A stretch of DNA of 33,764 nucleotides from Candidatus Litorirhabdus singularis (GCF_026262625.1 NZ_SHNN01000008.1:1-33764), one strand, 5' to 3'. Positions 1 to 8,180 are shown, counted from the stretch's first letter. The notes: a model not told the origin generated them from the letters alone. Made by a program: numbers and translations.

Positions 1-87
1 ATGAAGCTGGCAGGGCATCTTGCGAGTTGGGAGAGCCCCATTAATAATAAGCCTCACAAATACAGGCAATTAATATTCAATGAGTGA
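1..87 (+). CDS. Short ORF at window edge, unrecognised
   Basis: An ATG at the first base opens 28 codons and stops at a TGA (85-87) inside the left end of the first 122-bp repeat. I do not recognise the peptide, and the window edge hides any upstream coding, so this may be the tail of a larger gene cut by the repeat or a chance ORF. It is in the same frame as the truncated reverse transcriptase downstream, separated by this one stop, but it does not resemble a reverse transcriptase N-terminus. Confidence 0.15.
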   Translation: MKLAGHLASWESPINNKPHKYRQLIFNE

Positions 88-202
88 CTAATTAGCATAT
101 TTATAATAGCTGGAGACCGTTTCAGCCGCGACAAGTGGTTGCAGTACTCAGAATGTTTAGGGTTGGGTGGGGGAGAAAAGGGCGTTTGTTCTACTTATAC
201 TC
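81..202 (+). repeat. G4-bearing repeat, copy 1 (full length, 122 bp)
   Basis: This copy is identical to 26213-26334 over 122 bp and shares its rightmost 90-94 bp with copies at 2337-2426 and 9609-9702. It contains a possible hairpin (GCTGGAG, loop ACCG, TTTCAGC at 109-126, with G-T pairs) and four G-runs between 160 and 182 with loops of 2, 1 and 6 bases, which fits the canonical G-quadruplex pattern. The ends GAGTGACTAATTAG and CTACTTATACTC form an imperfect inverted repeat if gaps are allowed. No coding frame is shared by all copies in context. The headless reverse transcriptase begins directly at its right end. A -10-like TATAAT lies near position 102. Confidence 0.93.
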
Positions 203-861
203 CCTCTAACCAGTTTGTCATGCGCACGGATGTGAAGTCGTTCTATGAATCAATCGACCACAACCTGATGTTGGAAAAGCTGGCTGTCTACCTCACCGAT
301 CGCTTTACGCTCAACTTGTTGTGGCAGTCCATGCGGCGCTGCGTGGAACGAGGCGGTGTGTTTCGGGACATCAAGCAGGGCTTGCCGCGTGGCTGTCCGC
401 TGAGTCCCCTACTGGGTGCTTTCTTCCTGACTGAACTGGATAAAGCCCTGGAAAAGCAGGACGTATTCTATGTCCGCTACATGGATGATGTACTGATCAT
501 GAGCAAGCGGCGCTGGGGACTGCGCAGAGCCATCAAGCGGCTAAACGAAATCTTCAAGTCGCTGGGATTAGAGCAACACCCCGACAAGACGTTCATCGGG
601 CGCATAAACAAGGGATTTGATTTTTTAGGCTATCACTTCAGCCGAGCAGGTTTGCAACTGGCGACGAAGACGATAGCCAATGCGGTAGAGAAAATGCATC
701 GGCTTTATGAGCGAAAGCAAACGGCCCAAGAGAGGGCCGCTGCGCTTGATGACTATCTCACCCGCTGGTTACGTTGGACGACAGCAGGTTTAAAAGGATT
801 AACCGTGAGTTTCACGTTTCCGTCGGGTGATGCCAAGGCCAACGAGGCCCAGGCCGAATAA
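203..861 (+). pseudogene. Reverse transcriptase, N-terminus missing
   Basis: The fragment encodes the palm of a bacterial reverse transcriptase. Motif A is RTDVKSFYESIDH, motif B is QGLPRGCPLSPLL, the catalytic motif C is VRYMDDVLIM, and a D/E-like stretch ends in FDFLGYHF. The fingers region that should precede motif A is absent: coding similarity starts within a few residues of the end of the repeat at 202. Upstream in-frame codons come from the repeat, and the first internal ATG is at 220. After WLRWTTAGL (about 795) the frame runs antisense through the end of the PEP-CTERM gene, so the last 20 or so codons are probably not native. The style is that of group II-like or unclassified bacterial reverse transcriptases. 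I see no maturase or endonuclease domain and no intron ribozyme. It is probably non-functional. Confidence 0.85.
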
Positions 862-1359
862 AGCGAGGGTTGCTGGAACCGGCACGTCGACTCGATCAAC
901 AGGAGCCAAGCTTGATGCGTCGATCACTCCAATAATTTCATTGGCTCCGATCTCAGTATACAGAACGCGGTTCACCTTTGAGCCCGCATCGACGAAGTCA
1001 ATGCTCAGCAAGGTGCCGGGGCCGCGGCCGGTGTAGTCAATGAAATCCAACATGTCAGCTAAGAATCCCACACGCGCCTGGTATGCCCCAGCGTACTCTG
1101 TCTCCGACGCCTCCGTAAACGTGAGACCATCGATCGTTACCTCGAAGCTCACAAGCTCGCTACCCGCTGCGTCACCGGGCTTGAACACTACATAGCTGGT
1201 GGACGTCAACTCATCCAAGGTAAGGAAGATCGTGCTGCTGGTGCCGGATAAGCCACCAGATGTCCAATCGATGTCGAGGGCGTAGTCCATGGGCGTCGCC
1301 CAGGAAGCCGTTGCGTGGAAAAGGATAGCGAGGGTGAGGAGCCTGAGTTTGTTTAACAT
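799..1359 (-). CDS. PEP-CTERM sorted secreted protein
   Basis: This protein of about 186 residues starts with a signal peptide (MLNKLRLLTLAILFHATASWA) and ends with a PEP-CTERM tail: VPVPATLALFGLGLVGLG followed by the basic ITRRKR. Such tails are recognised by exosortase (EpsH), and these proteins are usually surface or exopolysaccharide-associated. No exosortase gene is in the window. I chose the ATG at 1359 over the longer frame to 1518 because AAGG lies upstream, a signal peptide follows directly, and the longer frame would run over the sigma-54 promoter at 1399-1414. The middle is low-complexity, Thr/Ser/Asp-rich and unrecognised. Its last codons overlap the spurious tail of the reverse-transcriptase frame on the other strand. 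Confidence 0.88.
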   Translation of the reverse strand: MLNKLRLLTLAILFHATASWATPMDYALDIDWTSGGLSGTSSTIFLTLDELTSTSYVVFKPGDAAGSELVSFEVTIDGLTFTEASETEYAGAYQARVGFLADMLDFIDYTGRGPGTLLSIDFVDAGSKVNRVLYTEIGANEIIGVIDASSLAPVDRVDVPVPATLALFGLGLVGLGITRRKRETHG

Positions 1360-1398
1360 ATTCAATGCCTTGATGATTGTCCTAATTGGGAGTAGACA

Positions 1399-1414
1399 TG
1401 CAAGGATAGCGCCA
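1399..1414 (-). promoter_or_regulatory. Sigma-54 (-24/-12) promoter of PEP-CTERM gene
   Basis: Read on the minus strand this is TGGCGCTATCCTTGCA: a -24 TGGC(A/G)C element, five bases, then TTGC, which matches the RpoN consensus (TGGCAC-N5-TTGC) except at one position. It ends 39 bp before the ATG at 1359. The same layout occurs before the other PEP-CTERM gene (30071-30086). The rest of the 1360-1700 gap holds the upstream box at 1490-1507 and nothing else I can name. Confidence 0.75.
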
Positions 1415-1489
1415 ACTAATAAAAACACGAGCGTTATCAGGGGCAATGCCGAATATGTCAACTTAAAACTGCGAGCTATATAACCGAAG

Positions 1490-1507
1490 TGTAAAAATAA
1501 CTGACAG
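1490..1507 (-). promoter_or_regulatory. PEP-CTERM upstream activator box
   Basis: On the + strand this reads TGTAAAAATAACTGACAG. The site before the second PEP-CTERM gene reads TGTAAAGAAAGCTGACAG, matching at 15 of 18 positions. It lies 75 bp upstream of the sigma-54 element, the expected place for an enhancer-binding protein. PEP-CTERM systems often encode a sigma-54 response regulator (PrsR) with a kinase (PrsK). Assigning this box to PrsR is an inference, since neither gene is in the window. Confidence 0.65.
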
Positions 1508-1700
1508 TTATAACCCATTAGGTCGCAGGGTTACCTCTGGCAGGCACTGCCCTGCAAAATCCCCCTGCATGCGTATTCTAGGTGCGGGAATTCGATTTAG
1601 CGTAATGTCCTTTTTGAGGTGAAAGCGGACATGGCGTCTGCATCGGATTTACGCCGCTTGTCAGATCAAGTCTGAACTATTTCAACTAGCATTAAGCACT

Positions 1701-2264
1701 TCAAATCTGGTGATCAAGCCGATGCCCGTTGACCGAAAAGAGCCTCGGCTCAAATATACAGTGAAATCGCATCGGGTTAATGCTTGCCATGAATTCTCCA
1801 CCGCAGCCTGGGTGCAAAAAGCCAGTATTGACGGTTGTTTCCTTCGAGGCATATTGAGCGAGTCCGGAATAGTCTCCGTCAAACCGTTCAACATTGACGC
1901 TGCCGCACTGGAGACACCGTTCACAGCCTTTCCTCTCTCCGATCAAGGCCAACTGGGCAATCAATGCCGAAAGCCTCTCAAGCTCGTCCAGCCTGTCCTT
2001 GCGATTAAGTAGAGAGAATAAAGCCCACCGCTTCGTGCGAACTTTTATAGCCTCCAGAGCTTCGTCAATATCGGACAACAACTTGTCTTTAACCGCGAAA
2101 TCCTCCATCGGTACAAAGTCGCTGCAATCAGCGCACCAGCCGAGCGTTCGACTCAAGTCAATCTCAAGCCCATCTTTGATATACCGAAAATCACCCCAAA
2201 CAACATCATCGGAGCCTTGGAATCCGCATTTGTCACAGATAAGGTCAGTGGAGGGCATCGACAT
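1701..2264 (-). CDS. Zinc-ribbon hypothetical protein
   Basis: This 187-residue protein has no signal peptide or membrane segment. It carries CxxC pairs typical of zinc ribbons: CDKCGF near residue 10, CADC near 44, CERCLQC near 115, and a C-terminal HPGCGG. A charged, probably helical stretch (LLSDIDEALEAIKVRTKRW and following) joins them. The two zinc-binding halves suggest a nucleic-acid-binding or scaffold protein, but I do not recognise the family. ATG 2264 is used; a second Met two codons later is equally possible. Seventy bases upstream of its start lies the second G4 repeat. Confidence 0.7.
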   Translation of the reverse strand: MSMPSTDLICDKCGFQGSDDVVWGDFRYIKDGLEIDLSRTLGWCADCSDFVPMEDFAVKDKLLSDIDEALEAIKVRTKRWALFSLLNRKDRLDELERLSALIAQLALIGERKGCERCLQCGSVNVERFDGDYSGLAQYASKETTVNTGFLHPGCGGEFMASINPMRFHCIFEPRLFSVNGHRLDHQI

Positions 2265-2336
2265 TTTTCTTTACCAATCGGAATGAATTAGGAATAGACA
2301 CTTTGTTTACCCTACACCATAGACGGTATAGTTAGC

Positions 2337-2426
2337 GAGACCGTTTCAGCCGCGACAAGTGGTTGCAGTACTCAGAATGTTTAGGGTTGGGTGGGGGAGA
2401 AAAGGGCGTTTGTTCTACTTATACTC
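2337..2426 (+). repeat. G4-bearing repeat, copy 2 (90 bp)
   Basis: These 90 bp are identical to the right-hand 90 bp of the other copies, starting at GAGACCG. The three bases before it (AGC) also match if a TG deletion is allowed. The quadruplex G-runs are intact. The right end supplies the last codons and the stop (TAG, complement of 2415-2417) of the truncated TIR-protein gene on the minus strand. Confidence 0.93.
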
Positions 2427-3398
2427 GAACTCGGTAATTGCCAGATCGTTTTCTGCCTTGATGTATTTGTTGTAGTGCCAGAGCCCCCTGAGCACGTGAT
2501 CCCAGGCAACAGGACTATTGGGAGGTGCGCGGCGAATACGACTCATCTCTTCAGCCTTGATGGCCGGGTCGAGCTTGGCGATCAAAGTCTCAGCCATTTC
2601 CTCCTGCAGCTCAAACAGGTCGTCCGCCTTAACCACATAACGATCGGACCAAAGTTGGCGCTCGCTCTCGCAGTCATCCAACTCAACGGTGATGCGGACC
2701 TTGTCGGCACTTTTCCGCACAGTACCGGTAATCAGGTATTTGACGCCGAGTTTCCGGCCTATTTCGAGCGCGCCGTGCTCGCTGTCGCGAAAGCGAAAAG
2801 CTGTGGCAGAAGAAATCACGGGGAACAGACGGCTATATGACAGGTTGACGATAAGGTCCTCGGCTATTCCATCAGCCAGGTAAGCCTCCTCATCACCATT
2901 GGAGATGGTCCTGAAGGGTAATACCGCAATAGTGGGTTTGTTGTCGATAATTCCGGCTGGAGAAAAAGACGGCTGCGGCTCACTGACTATTGCAGGCGTA
3001 TAATCCTGCTCGCCGGCAAATGCCCGCTCAATTCCCGCCACCAGATCATCGTCGACTAATCTGCCATGCGCTTGCTTGTCGAACAGGATCTTCGTCTGTA
3101 TCTGGCGAAAGGGCATCGGTGGCCGTACATCGTCGATCAGAACGGGAACCAGGATGTCCCGGTCCATACCCTCGTGCGCTTCCGACCGCACCCATTGCGA
3201 GCCTATCGAGTACTTCGACCACACGACCAACACGCAGCGGGCCGAGTCCAGTACTGACTCAATTTCTATATCGAAGTGAGAACCTGCGTTGATCTGACTG
3301 TCCCACCAGACATCCCAGCCTCTCTCAGACAGCGCATCGACCAGAGGCTCAACCCTGTGCCGGTCTTCGTGGGCATAGGAAAGAAATATATCTGTCAT
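2415..3398 (-). pseudogene. TIR-domain/TolB-N-like protein, C-terminus cut by repeat
   Basis: The N-terminal 130 or so residues form a TIR domain: MTDIFLSYAHED, then GWDVWWD, then SQWVRSEAHEG, where Glu73 sits at the position of the catalytic glutamate of NADase-type TIRs. A linker leads to a region (TIAVLPFRTISNGDEEAYLADGI..., from about 175) of the kind found in adenylate-cyclase-like proteins with TolB-N/FlgO-like domains and C-terminal TPRs. The protein stops after LAITEF plus EYK, and those last codons are supplied by the repeat, so a TPR tail has probably been lost. ATG 3398 is preferred to 3458 because GAGG lies upstream and the TIR fold starts there. A role in NAD-based defence or signalling is inference only. 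It may still be expressed as a 327-residue protein. Confidence 0.8.
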
Positions 3399-3811
3399 TG
3401 CAACCTCATCACAGCGAAGGGCCCCAATCCGGTATTTAGCGAATAAAGTATAGACCACGTGCGGGCGTGCGGTGGGTTTTGATCAGTTAACTTGTCCTAT
3501 AGGAACCATCCCCTTTTGCAAGTCGATTTTCGATAGGTTTCATAGGTCTGAGTTGCATTCATATATTCGGCATGCAAGCTAGGCTTGTGCCCTGATTGTT
3601 GAATTAAACCCTCAGGTTTTGCATTGAAAATTCACCCGCCTCGATTATCTCAAGGCGCCGAATAGCATGATATTTCTAGTCCTGGAAGTGGGTCACCCCA
3701 ACGTGCAATTGTCGGCACCTATTGGCTCAATATTCAGTGCAATTCAACAGAGGGGAAACCCCTGTCTTTTGATAGAGATACTGCTGTGGGCCTGCCTACC
3801 GGACTACCGTT
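3399..3811. other. Gene-free stretch
   Basis: These 413 bp hold the 5' side of the TIR gene, with a TATACT -10-like site (complement, near 3450), and the 3' side of the barrel-protein gene at 3812. The short plus-strand frame here has no protein-like features. I see no repeat, RNA gene or clear terminator. Confidence 0.5.
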
Positions 3812-4606
3812 TCAAAACTGATAATTGTATTCTATGCGATGCACACCATCGTCAAAATTGGTGTGCTGCGACCAGTTTGCAAAATAACGCACATTAGAAC
3901 GCGAGCTCAACTTGTACGACACGGCGACTTCATGGGTTAACACTGAAGAGTGTCCTTCGAAGCCATGGTCCATGAAATTGTCTGACCCTAACAAGCCAAC
4001 CGACCAGAACGGATTATAGTTGAGCCATATTGTTTCGTTGACTGTATATTTCCCATACATGCCAACCACAGCCAGTGCACCCGGAACCGACAGCCCACTT
4101 TGGAAGCTACCGTCATCTTGTAGTGCATTATTGGCATAGGCAAGGCCTGCACCTAGCAACGGATACAGGTTGAAATTCTTCCATTTCGGGAGACCCTGTA
4201 AAAAACTGTAACTCACTACGCCCGATTCCTGATTCCTGTCATAGGTGACATCCATTTGTGAACCGCGGCCATTCTTTTTGTTGAGAGAAAAATAACGGTA
4301 CCGCAGAGAATCGACGGAGTTACTTCGTAGGTAATCCCCATCCCAACCTATGACATCCCCTCCAATACCCTTAATTTCCAACACATTCATAAGTGCCTTA
4401 TCGGCATCACCATCCTTAGACTCAATTCCAAGTTTAATGTTGATGCCTCTGTTGGTAACACCGACAGCGGCTCGGGTATAGACGGCTAAAGGATCAGACA
4501 TATCTTTGAGGTCGGAAGTTTCACTTTCCTGCGCCTTTAGCCCTACCGGTAGGCTCATGACAAAGACAAGAACGGTACCTGCAGTAAAAACTTTCGAATA
4601 CATCAT
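3812..4606 (-). CDS. Outer-membrane beta-barrel protein
   Basis: This 264-residue protein has a signal peptide (MMYSKVFTAGTVLVFVMSLP..., cleaved near LKA-QE), alternating hydrophobic/polar strands rich in Tyr, Trp and Asn, and a terminal aromatic strand ending YNYQF, the C-terminal Phe recognised by the BAM machinery. I know no specific family for it. AGGGAA ten bases before the ATG supports the start. It is the first of three minus-strand envelope proteins lying downstream of the sulfatase, which suggests a shared role at the outer membrane, perhaps as a channel or receptor for the sulfatase substrate. That link rests on position alone. Confidence 0.75.
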   Translation of the reverse strand: MMYSKVFTAGTVLVFVMSLPVGLKAQESETSDLKDMSDPLAVYTRAAVGVTNRGINIKLGIESKDGDADKALMNVLEIKGIGGDVIGWDGDYLRSNSVDSLRYRYFSLNKKNGRGSQMDVTYDRNQESGVVSYSFLQGLPKWKNFNLYPLLGAGLAYANNALQDDGSFQSGLSVPGALAVVGMYGKYTVNETIWLNYNPFWSVGLLGSDNFMDHGFEGHSSVLTHEVAVSYKLSSRSNVRYFANWSQHTNFDDGVHRIEYNYQF

Positions 4607-4657
4607 GGGTTACTATTTCCCTAGGTTATTCAGCGTTACAAATACGATGCAGTCACA

Positions 4658-5163
4658 CTAGAACGGACGCGAAAACGCGACCCCAAATACATACAAATTA
4701 TCGACGTCTACCCAGTCCACTGCAGCGAGTGGCGATAACGCAAATTTCCCCACGTGAAAGTGATAGGCGACGCTAGCGCGGTAGAGGGTCTCTTTGTGGC
4801 TATGTGACCCACCTATCTCCTCCTGCCCTACACCGATACCAAGGCGCCAGTTCGCGTATGGATTGTAGTACAACGAACCGAGCAGTACTTCTGCCCCGTC
4901 GCCGGGATGAGCTTCGTCCGTTTTTTCGTAAACAAAACCAACGCCGAAGTGCTGGGTGAAACGATAGCCGTATTCCAGCCCCCACGTAGATTCAATGGGG
5001 CCACTGGCCTCCTTCGTGGCACCGAGAAAAACGCCGAGATTGTGTCGCGTATAATCGCCCCCTCTTCCGCCAACACGGACATTGACGGACACACTATCAC
5101 CAGCAACAAGGCTAGTGTTGCACTGGGAATACCAGTGTTAAATATTCGTTTTGAGTTCAACAC
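4658..5163 (-). pseudogene. Outer-membrane protein split by a frameshift at a G5 run
   Basis: The mature barrel (GGDYTRHNLGVFLGATKEA to FGVAFSRPF, ending in Phe) is in one frame. Its signal peptide (VLNSKRIFNTGIPSATLALL, then a run ending VLAEEG) is in another. The two join at a run of five G (plus-strand C5 at 5058-5062); a sixth G would give one continuous protein of about 168 residues. The start is probably GTG 5163, with AGGGAAG just upstream. A GTG in the barrel frame could start a product without a signal. This is either a real inactivating or phase-variable indel or a homopolymer sequencing error. Family unknown; the context matches the neighbouring outer-membrane proteins. Confidence 0.75.
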
Positions 5164-5266
5164 TACTTCCCTTTGTTTCTGTCCAATCGTTGGGTGGCCC
5201 CTGGCCAAGCGCCCGCCAATAGCTAACCTCAGCATGCGATGCGGCCACGAGGATGAGGATGGTTCA

Positions 5267-6076
5267 CTACTGTGGGAATAGTAGCTTGAACTGGAACTGC
5301 AAGGTCCAGTCTGGCGCGCTGTCGGCACTGCTAACATATTTGAACCCCTGCAACTTTAGATCGACGGCCTGACCGCCAATACGTATTACTTTGCCTGCAC
5401 CACCTCCCAAGGGGATACGCCATCTGTCATCACTACTGGCCTCCCAGTCGGCTGTGATGACGGGGGTTGACGTTAGATACCAGCCACTCTCGAAATTGTA
5501 ATTGAGGAAATACTGGAATAGAAACTGGTTAACATCCGGTTCATCACTGTCACCGGCAAAATCCCATTGGTTTTGTACCAGCATGCCTACCAACCAATTG
5601 CCGGGGCTGGTGACCGCCACAAAAGAGACACCTGCCGTCCATACGTCGCTGCCAAGCGCGTCGTTGGTATGAGACGGTACCGTCATGGTTGGGCCAGCGC
5701 CCCAGTTGATGTCGCCAGTGGGAGCAGGGACATACCAGGCAGTCATGTTGACGTCGCCCATTCCAGACTCCCCACCGAACCCCGAAGCTCTTTCGTCGAG
5801 ATTGATCAAGGGCACTACCGCGCGCGCGATTACTGTATCTCCACCCTCAAGGGAGAAAGGGTGAACCGGCTTTAGATTAAGGACGTGGTCTGAAACATTT
5901 TCGTCGTTAGCGCCGTCCTCATAATTGTATTCGAGCAGCACTGTGCTCAGCGAGGCCAGGGGGTTCTGGGATTGTTTAGCCAGGTCGTCCTCCTTACTAT
6001 CTGCTCTGGTCAAACTAGAAGTAATTAGGGCAGCACCTGCTAACAACACAATCAATATGGCGGACTGTCTTCTCAT
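5267..6076 (-). CDS. Neuromedin-U-like outer-membrane protein (MetA-pathway/Phenol_MetA_deg type)
   Basis: About 269 residues with a signal peptide (MRRQSAILIVLLAGAALITSS). The body has the hallmarks of proteins often labelled 'neuromedin U' or 'transporter': QNPLASLSTVLLEYNYEDG, a conserved WGAGPTMTVPSHTND block, NQWDFAGDSD, NYNFESGWYLTSTPVITADW and a terminal strand DWTLQFQFKLLFPQ. It is probably an outer-membrane barrel for small hydrophobic molecules; the substrate is unknown. I prefer ATG 6076 to the longer frame starting at 6124 because GAGAA precedes it and the signal peptide starts there. A paralogue lies at 23208-24470 next to another sulfatase-type gene, which makes the pairing recurrent in this window. 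Confidence 0.8.
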   Translation of the reverse strand: MRRQSAILIVLLAGAALITSSLTRADSKEDDLAKQSQNPLASLSTVLLEYNYEDGANDENVSDHVLNLKPVHPFSLEGGDTVIARAVVPLINLDERASGFGGESGMGDVNMTAWYVPAPTGDINWGAGPTMTVPSHTNDALGSDVWTAGVSFVAVTSPGNWLVGMLVQNQWDFAGDSDEPDVNQFLFQYFLNYNFESGWYLTSTPVITADWEASSDDRWRIPLGGGAGKVIRIGGQAVDLKLQGFKYVSSADSAPDWTLQFQFKLLFPQ

Positions 6077-6334
6077 TGGATTCTCACTGTGTAAACCACA
6101 AAATTCTCCTGGGCCAGGAACCAATACCTAAGGGTAGTGAAGAAAAGAAAGAGGTGCCCCTAGTTCTCTAAACAGCAATCCCAATTGTATAAGTGGATAC
6201 CTGCACTGGGATTAAGCCGCCGCGGAGAGGGTCAGCGCCACTCAATCGACAACTGGACAAACAATAATTTGAAAGCCAAAAAAAAACATAAAGGCCGCCA
6301 TCGACTCGTAGAGGCCAGTCATCCACAAATAGAA

Positions 6335-6354
6335 ACCCCGCAAAAATGCGGGGT
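6335..6354 (-). terminator. Terminator after sulfatase gene
   Basis: A perfect 8-bp stem (ACCCCGCA / TGCGGGGT) with an AAAA loop lies 56 bp past the sulfatase stop on the minus strand and is followed there by a weak T-rich tract (TTTCTATTT). Confidence 0.7.
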
Positions 6355-6409
6355 CTCTATTACTTCAGTTTAGCGCTGAAATTATTTCTTTCACGAAGGG
6401 CGGGAGTGA

Positions 6410-8134
6410 CTAACTTCCTGCGCCCCATCTTTCCATTGAAGGGTCATAAGGAAGGTCATACTCAAGGAACTCCTCTGCATCAAACGGTAAGTCTTTTGGA
6501 TCAATCCGGAACTCCCCAGCTTTTTTCACCGCAGGACGAGGATTTTCAAGACCGTGTAGAGGCATTCCTCTTGGATGCTTCGTATTAGGGTATTTTCTTT
6601 CCCACAAATTGTGACGCGCTCTCATCATGTCAAACATTGTTTTTGTAGTGAAACCAGGAAGCATTTGAGGCTGAACTTCACGTGGATCGTTGTAAAGGTC
6701 ATAAAATGACGCCCCTGAAAGACCCGGTAATTCCCCTGTCCAATGACGTTTGAAACGACCTTTTACCTGAGCAGCCAAGATATCACCGGTATAAATATTC
6801 ACATAGTCACGACGGCTATGGGTATCACCATTAAACAGCAGTGAAGTTTGATCTACACCATCGATGATTCTGTCAGTGGGTATCTTATGGGTTGCACCTG
6901 CCAATGTAGCAAAAGTAGTGAAGAGGTCGGTGATATGAATTATATCTCCAACAACTTGATTGGGAGCGACAACACCAGGCCAACGTACAAGGTAAGGAAC
7001 CCTAACAGCACCTTCTGTAAAATCACCTTTACCACCTCGGTAAAGTGTTTCAGCCATACCTGGAGGTCCATAGTGGGTCATGGGGCCATTGTCAGCCATG
7101 AGAATAACCAGTGTATTATCTTCTACGCCTTCATCTTTTAGTGTTTGTAATAGGGTAGGTATCCAATTATCAAGCCCTACCAGGAATTCATGGATCATAC
7201 TTCCATTCACGGTAAGCTTTTTTTCGCCCGGTTTAGTACCGAGGAATGAAGCAGCAACCGGCTGGTAAGAGATAAAGAAAGGCTTTTCAGCTTTTACACT
7301 CTTTTTGATAAATTTGATGGTGCGCGCCTGGGACTCACCTTCCAATGCATAATAATCATCTTCATTTGGCGGCGTCCCCCACTCTTTGACTGGGCCATTT
7401 TTTGTACCTTCCAGAGCCCAAACATACCCACGAGGTCTCCAACCCGGATCCATATCGTAGGGGTCATCCGGATAAAGCTCTGGCATGACTGAAGTGGGAA
7501 ACATTGGCCCAAGTTGACCACGGGCTACATACATACTGGGCACCTGATTGTAAGGAGACCAAAGTGCTTCGTCATAACCCATATTAGTCATGTAAGACTC
7601 TTCAATGTCTCCCAGGTGACCTTTTCCATAAAATGCTGTTGCATAACCTACATCACTGAGTACTTCAGCAATGGTGGTCTCTTGTTCACTCATCCCGCCA
7701 TATTCATAAGGGAAAGAAACCGTATACATACCAGATCTTACCGCGTTGCGACCAGTTTGGAAGGCAGCTCGTGATGGTGTACACGAGGGTTCAGTGTACA
7801 TACGTGAATAGTATTGCCCTTCTGCCGCAAATTGGTTGATATTGGGCGTTGAAAAACCGCGACCTGCCTGAATTTGGGGTATCCCTATTTCTCCAACTGC
7901 AGTGTCATCCCACATAATGTGAATGATATTGGGTGAACGACCGTGCTTCTCCTTCAATGCTGCCAATTTTTCCTGAATATCAGCATCCTCTTTTGCCCAT
8001 TTAATACCGTGCTGAGCTTGGAGAATGTAATGTTCGGAATCGTGGATAATTTTCTTCTTCGCCTGTACAGGAGCGTTTATGCCCACTAGCAGAGGCACAG
8101 CCGCGAGAAATGCGACATAATTTTTCCAATTCAT
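6410..8134 (-). CDS. Type I sulfatase (arylsulfatase family), exported
   Basis: This 574-residue protein has a signal peptide (MNWKNYVAFLAAVPLLVGIN, then APVQA). The sulfatase signature C-T-P-S-R (Cys118 to Arg122) would have its Cys converted to formylglycine by a maturation enzyme not found here. Metal-binding Asp76-Asp77 (MWDD) and D348-N349-G350 in LVILMADNGP are present, as is the RGGKGDFTEGAVRVPYLVRWPG block that ends the core. The usual histidine after the PFF strand is not apparent: the stretch reads FFISYQPVAASFLGTKP. It should hydrolyse sulfate esters in the periplasm; the substrate is unknown. It is transcribed divergently from an AraC-type regulator, with a terminator downstream, so it may be its own unit or read on into the barrel genes. 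Confidence 0.88.
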   Translation of the reverse strand: MNWKNYVAFLAAVPLLVGINAPVQAKKKIIHDSEHYILQAQHGIKWAKEDADIQEKLAALKEKHGRSPNIIHIMWDDTAVGEIGIPQIQAGRGFSTPNINQFAAEGQYYSRMYTEPSCTPSRAAFQTGRNAVRSGMYTVSFPYEYGGMSEQETTIAEVLSDVGYATAFYGKGHLGDIEESYMTNMGYDEALWSPYNQVPSMYVARGQLGPMFPTSVMPELYPDDPYDMDPGWRPRGYVWALEGTKNGPVKEWGTPPNEDDYYALEGESQARTIKFIKKSVKAEKPFFISYQPVAASFLGTKPGEKKLTVNGSMIHEFLVGLDNWIPTLLQTLKDEGVEDNTLVILMADNGPMTHYGPPGMAETLYRGGKGDFTEGAVRVPYLVRWPGVVAPNQVVGDIIHITDLFTTFATLAGATHKIPTDRIIDGVDQTSLLFNGDTHSRRDYVNIYTGDILAAQVKGRFKRHWTGELPGLSGASFYDLYNDPREVQPQMLPGFTTKTMFDMMRARHNLWERKYPNTKHPRGMPLHGLENPRPAVKKAGEFRIDPKDLPFDAEEFLEYDLPYDPSMERWGAGS

Positions 8135-8169
8135 AAGTTCACCTTCTTAATTGGTTACGTGAAACTGGA

Positions 8170-8180
8170 AGGGGACCCCT
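8170..8180. promoter_or_regulatory. Palindrome between sulfatase and regulator
   Basis: AGGGGACCCCT is a perfect palindrome around one central base. It lies 36 bp before the sulfatase start in the divergent intergenic region (8135-8280), a plausible operator for the AraC-type protein. At this length chance is a real alternative. Confidence 0.2.

Noticed and set aside
109-202. Integron attC site (GTTGGGT fits the GTTRRRY core)
   Set aside because: No matching RYYYAAC partner, no long imperfect palindrome, and no integrase in the window. The match is probably chance.
109-202. Protein coded by the repeat itself
   Set aside because: Two frames are open across the repeat, but the neighbours use different frames, no shared start exists, and copies are followed by unrelated genes.
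81-861. Diversity-generating retroelement (RT plus repeats as template/variable pairs)
   Set aside because: The four repeat cores are identical, with no adenine-specific changes, and none lies at the 3' end of a target protein gene of the expected kind.
203-861. Group II intron
   Set aside because: No maturase domain, no domain V-like hairpin and no intron boundaries seen around the RT fragment.
1360-1518. Longer N-terminus of the first PEP-CTERM protein
   Set aside because: It would run over the sigma-54 promoter and bring a second hydrophobic stretch before a good signal peptide.
1525-1555. Hairpin GCAGGG...CCCTGC as a REP element
   Set aside because: The outer and inner stems compete for the same bases and no second copy was found.
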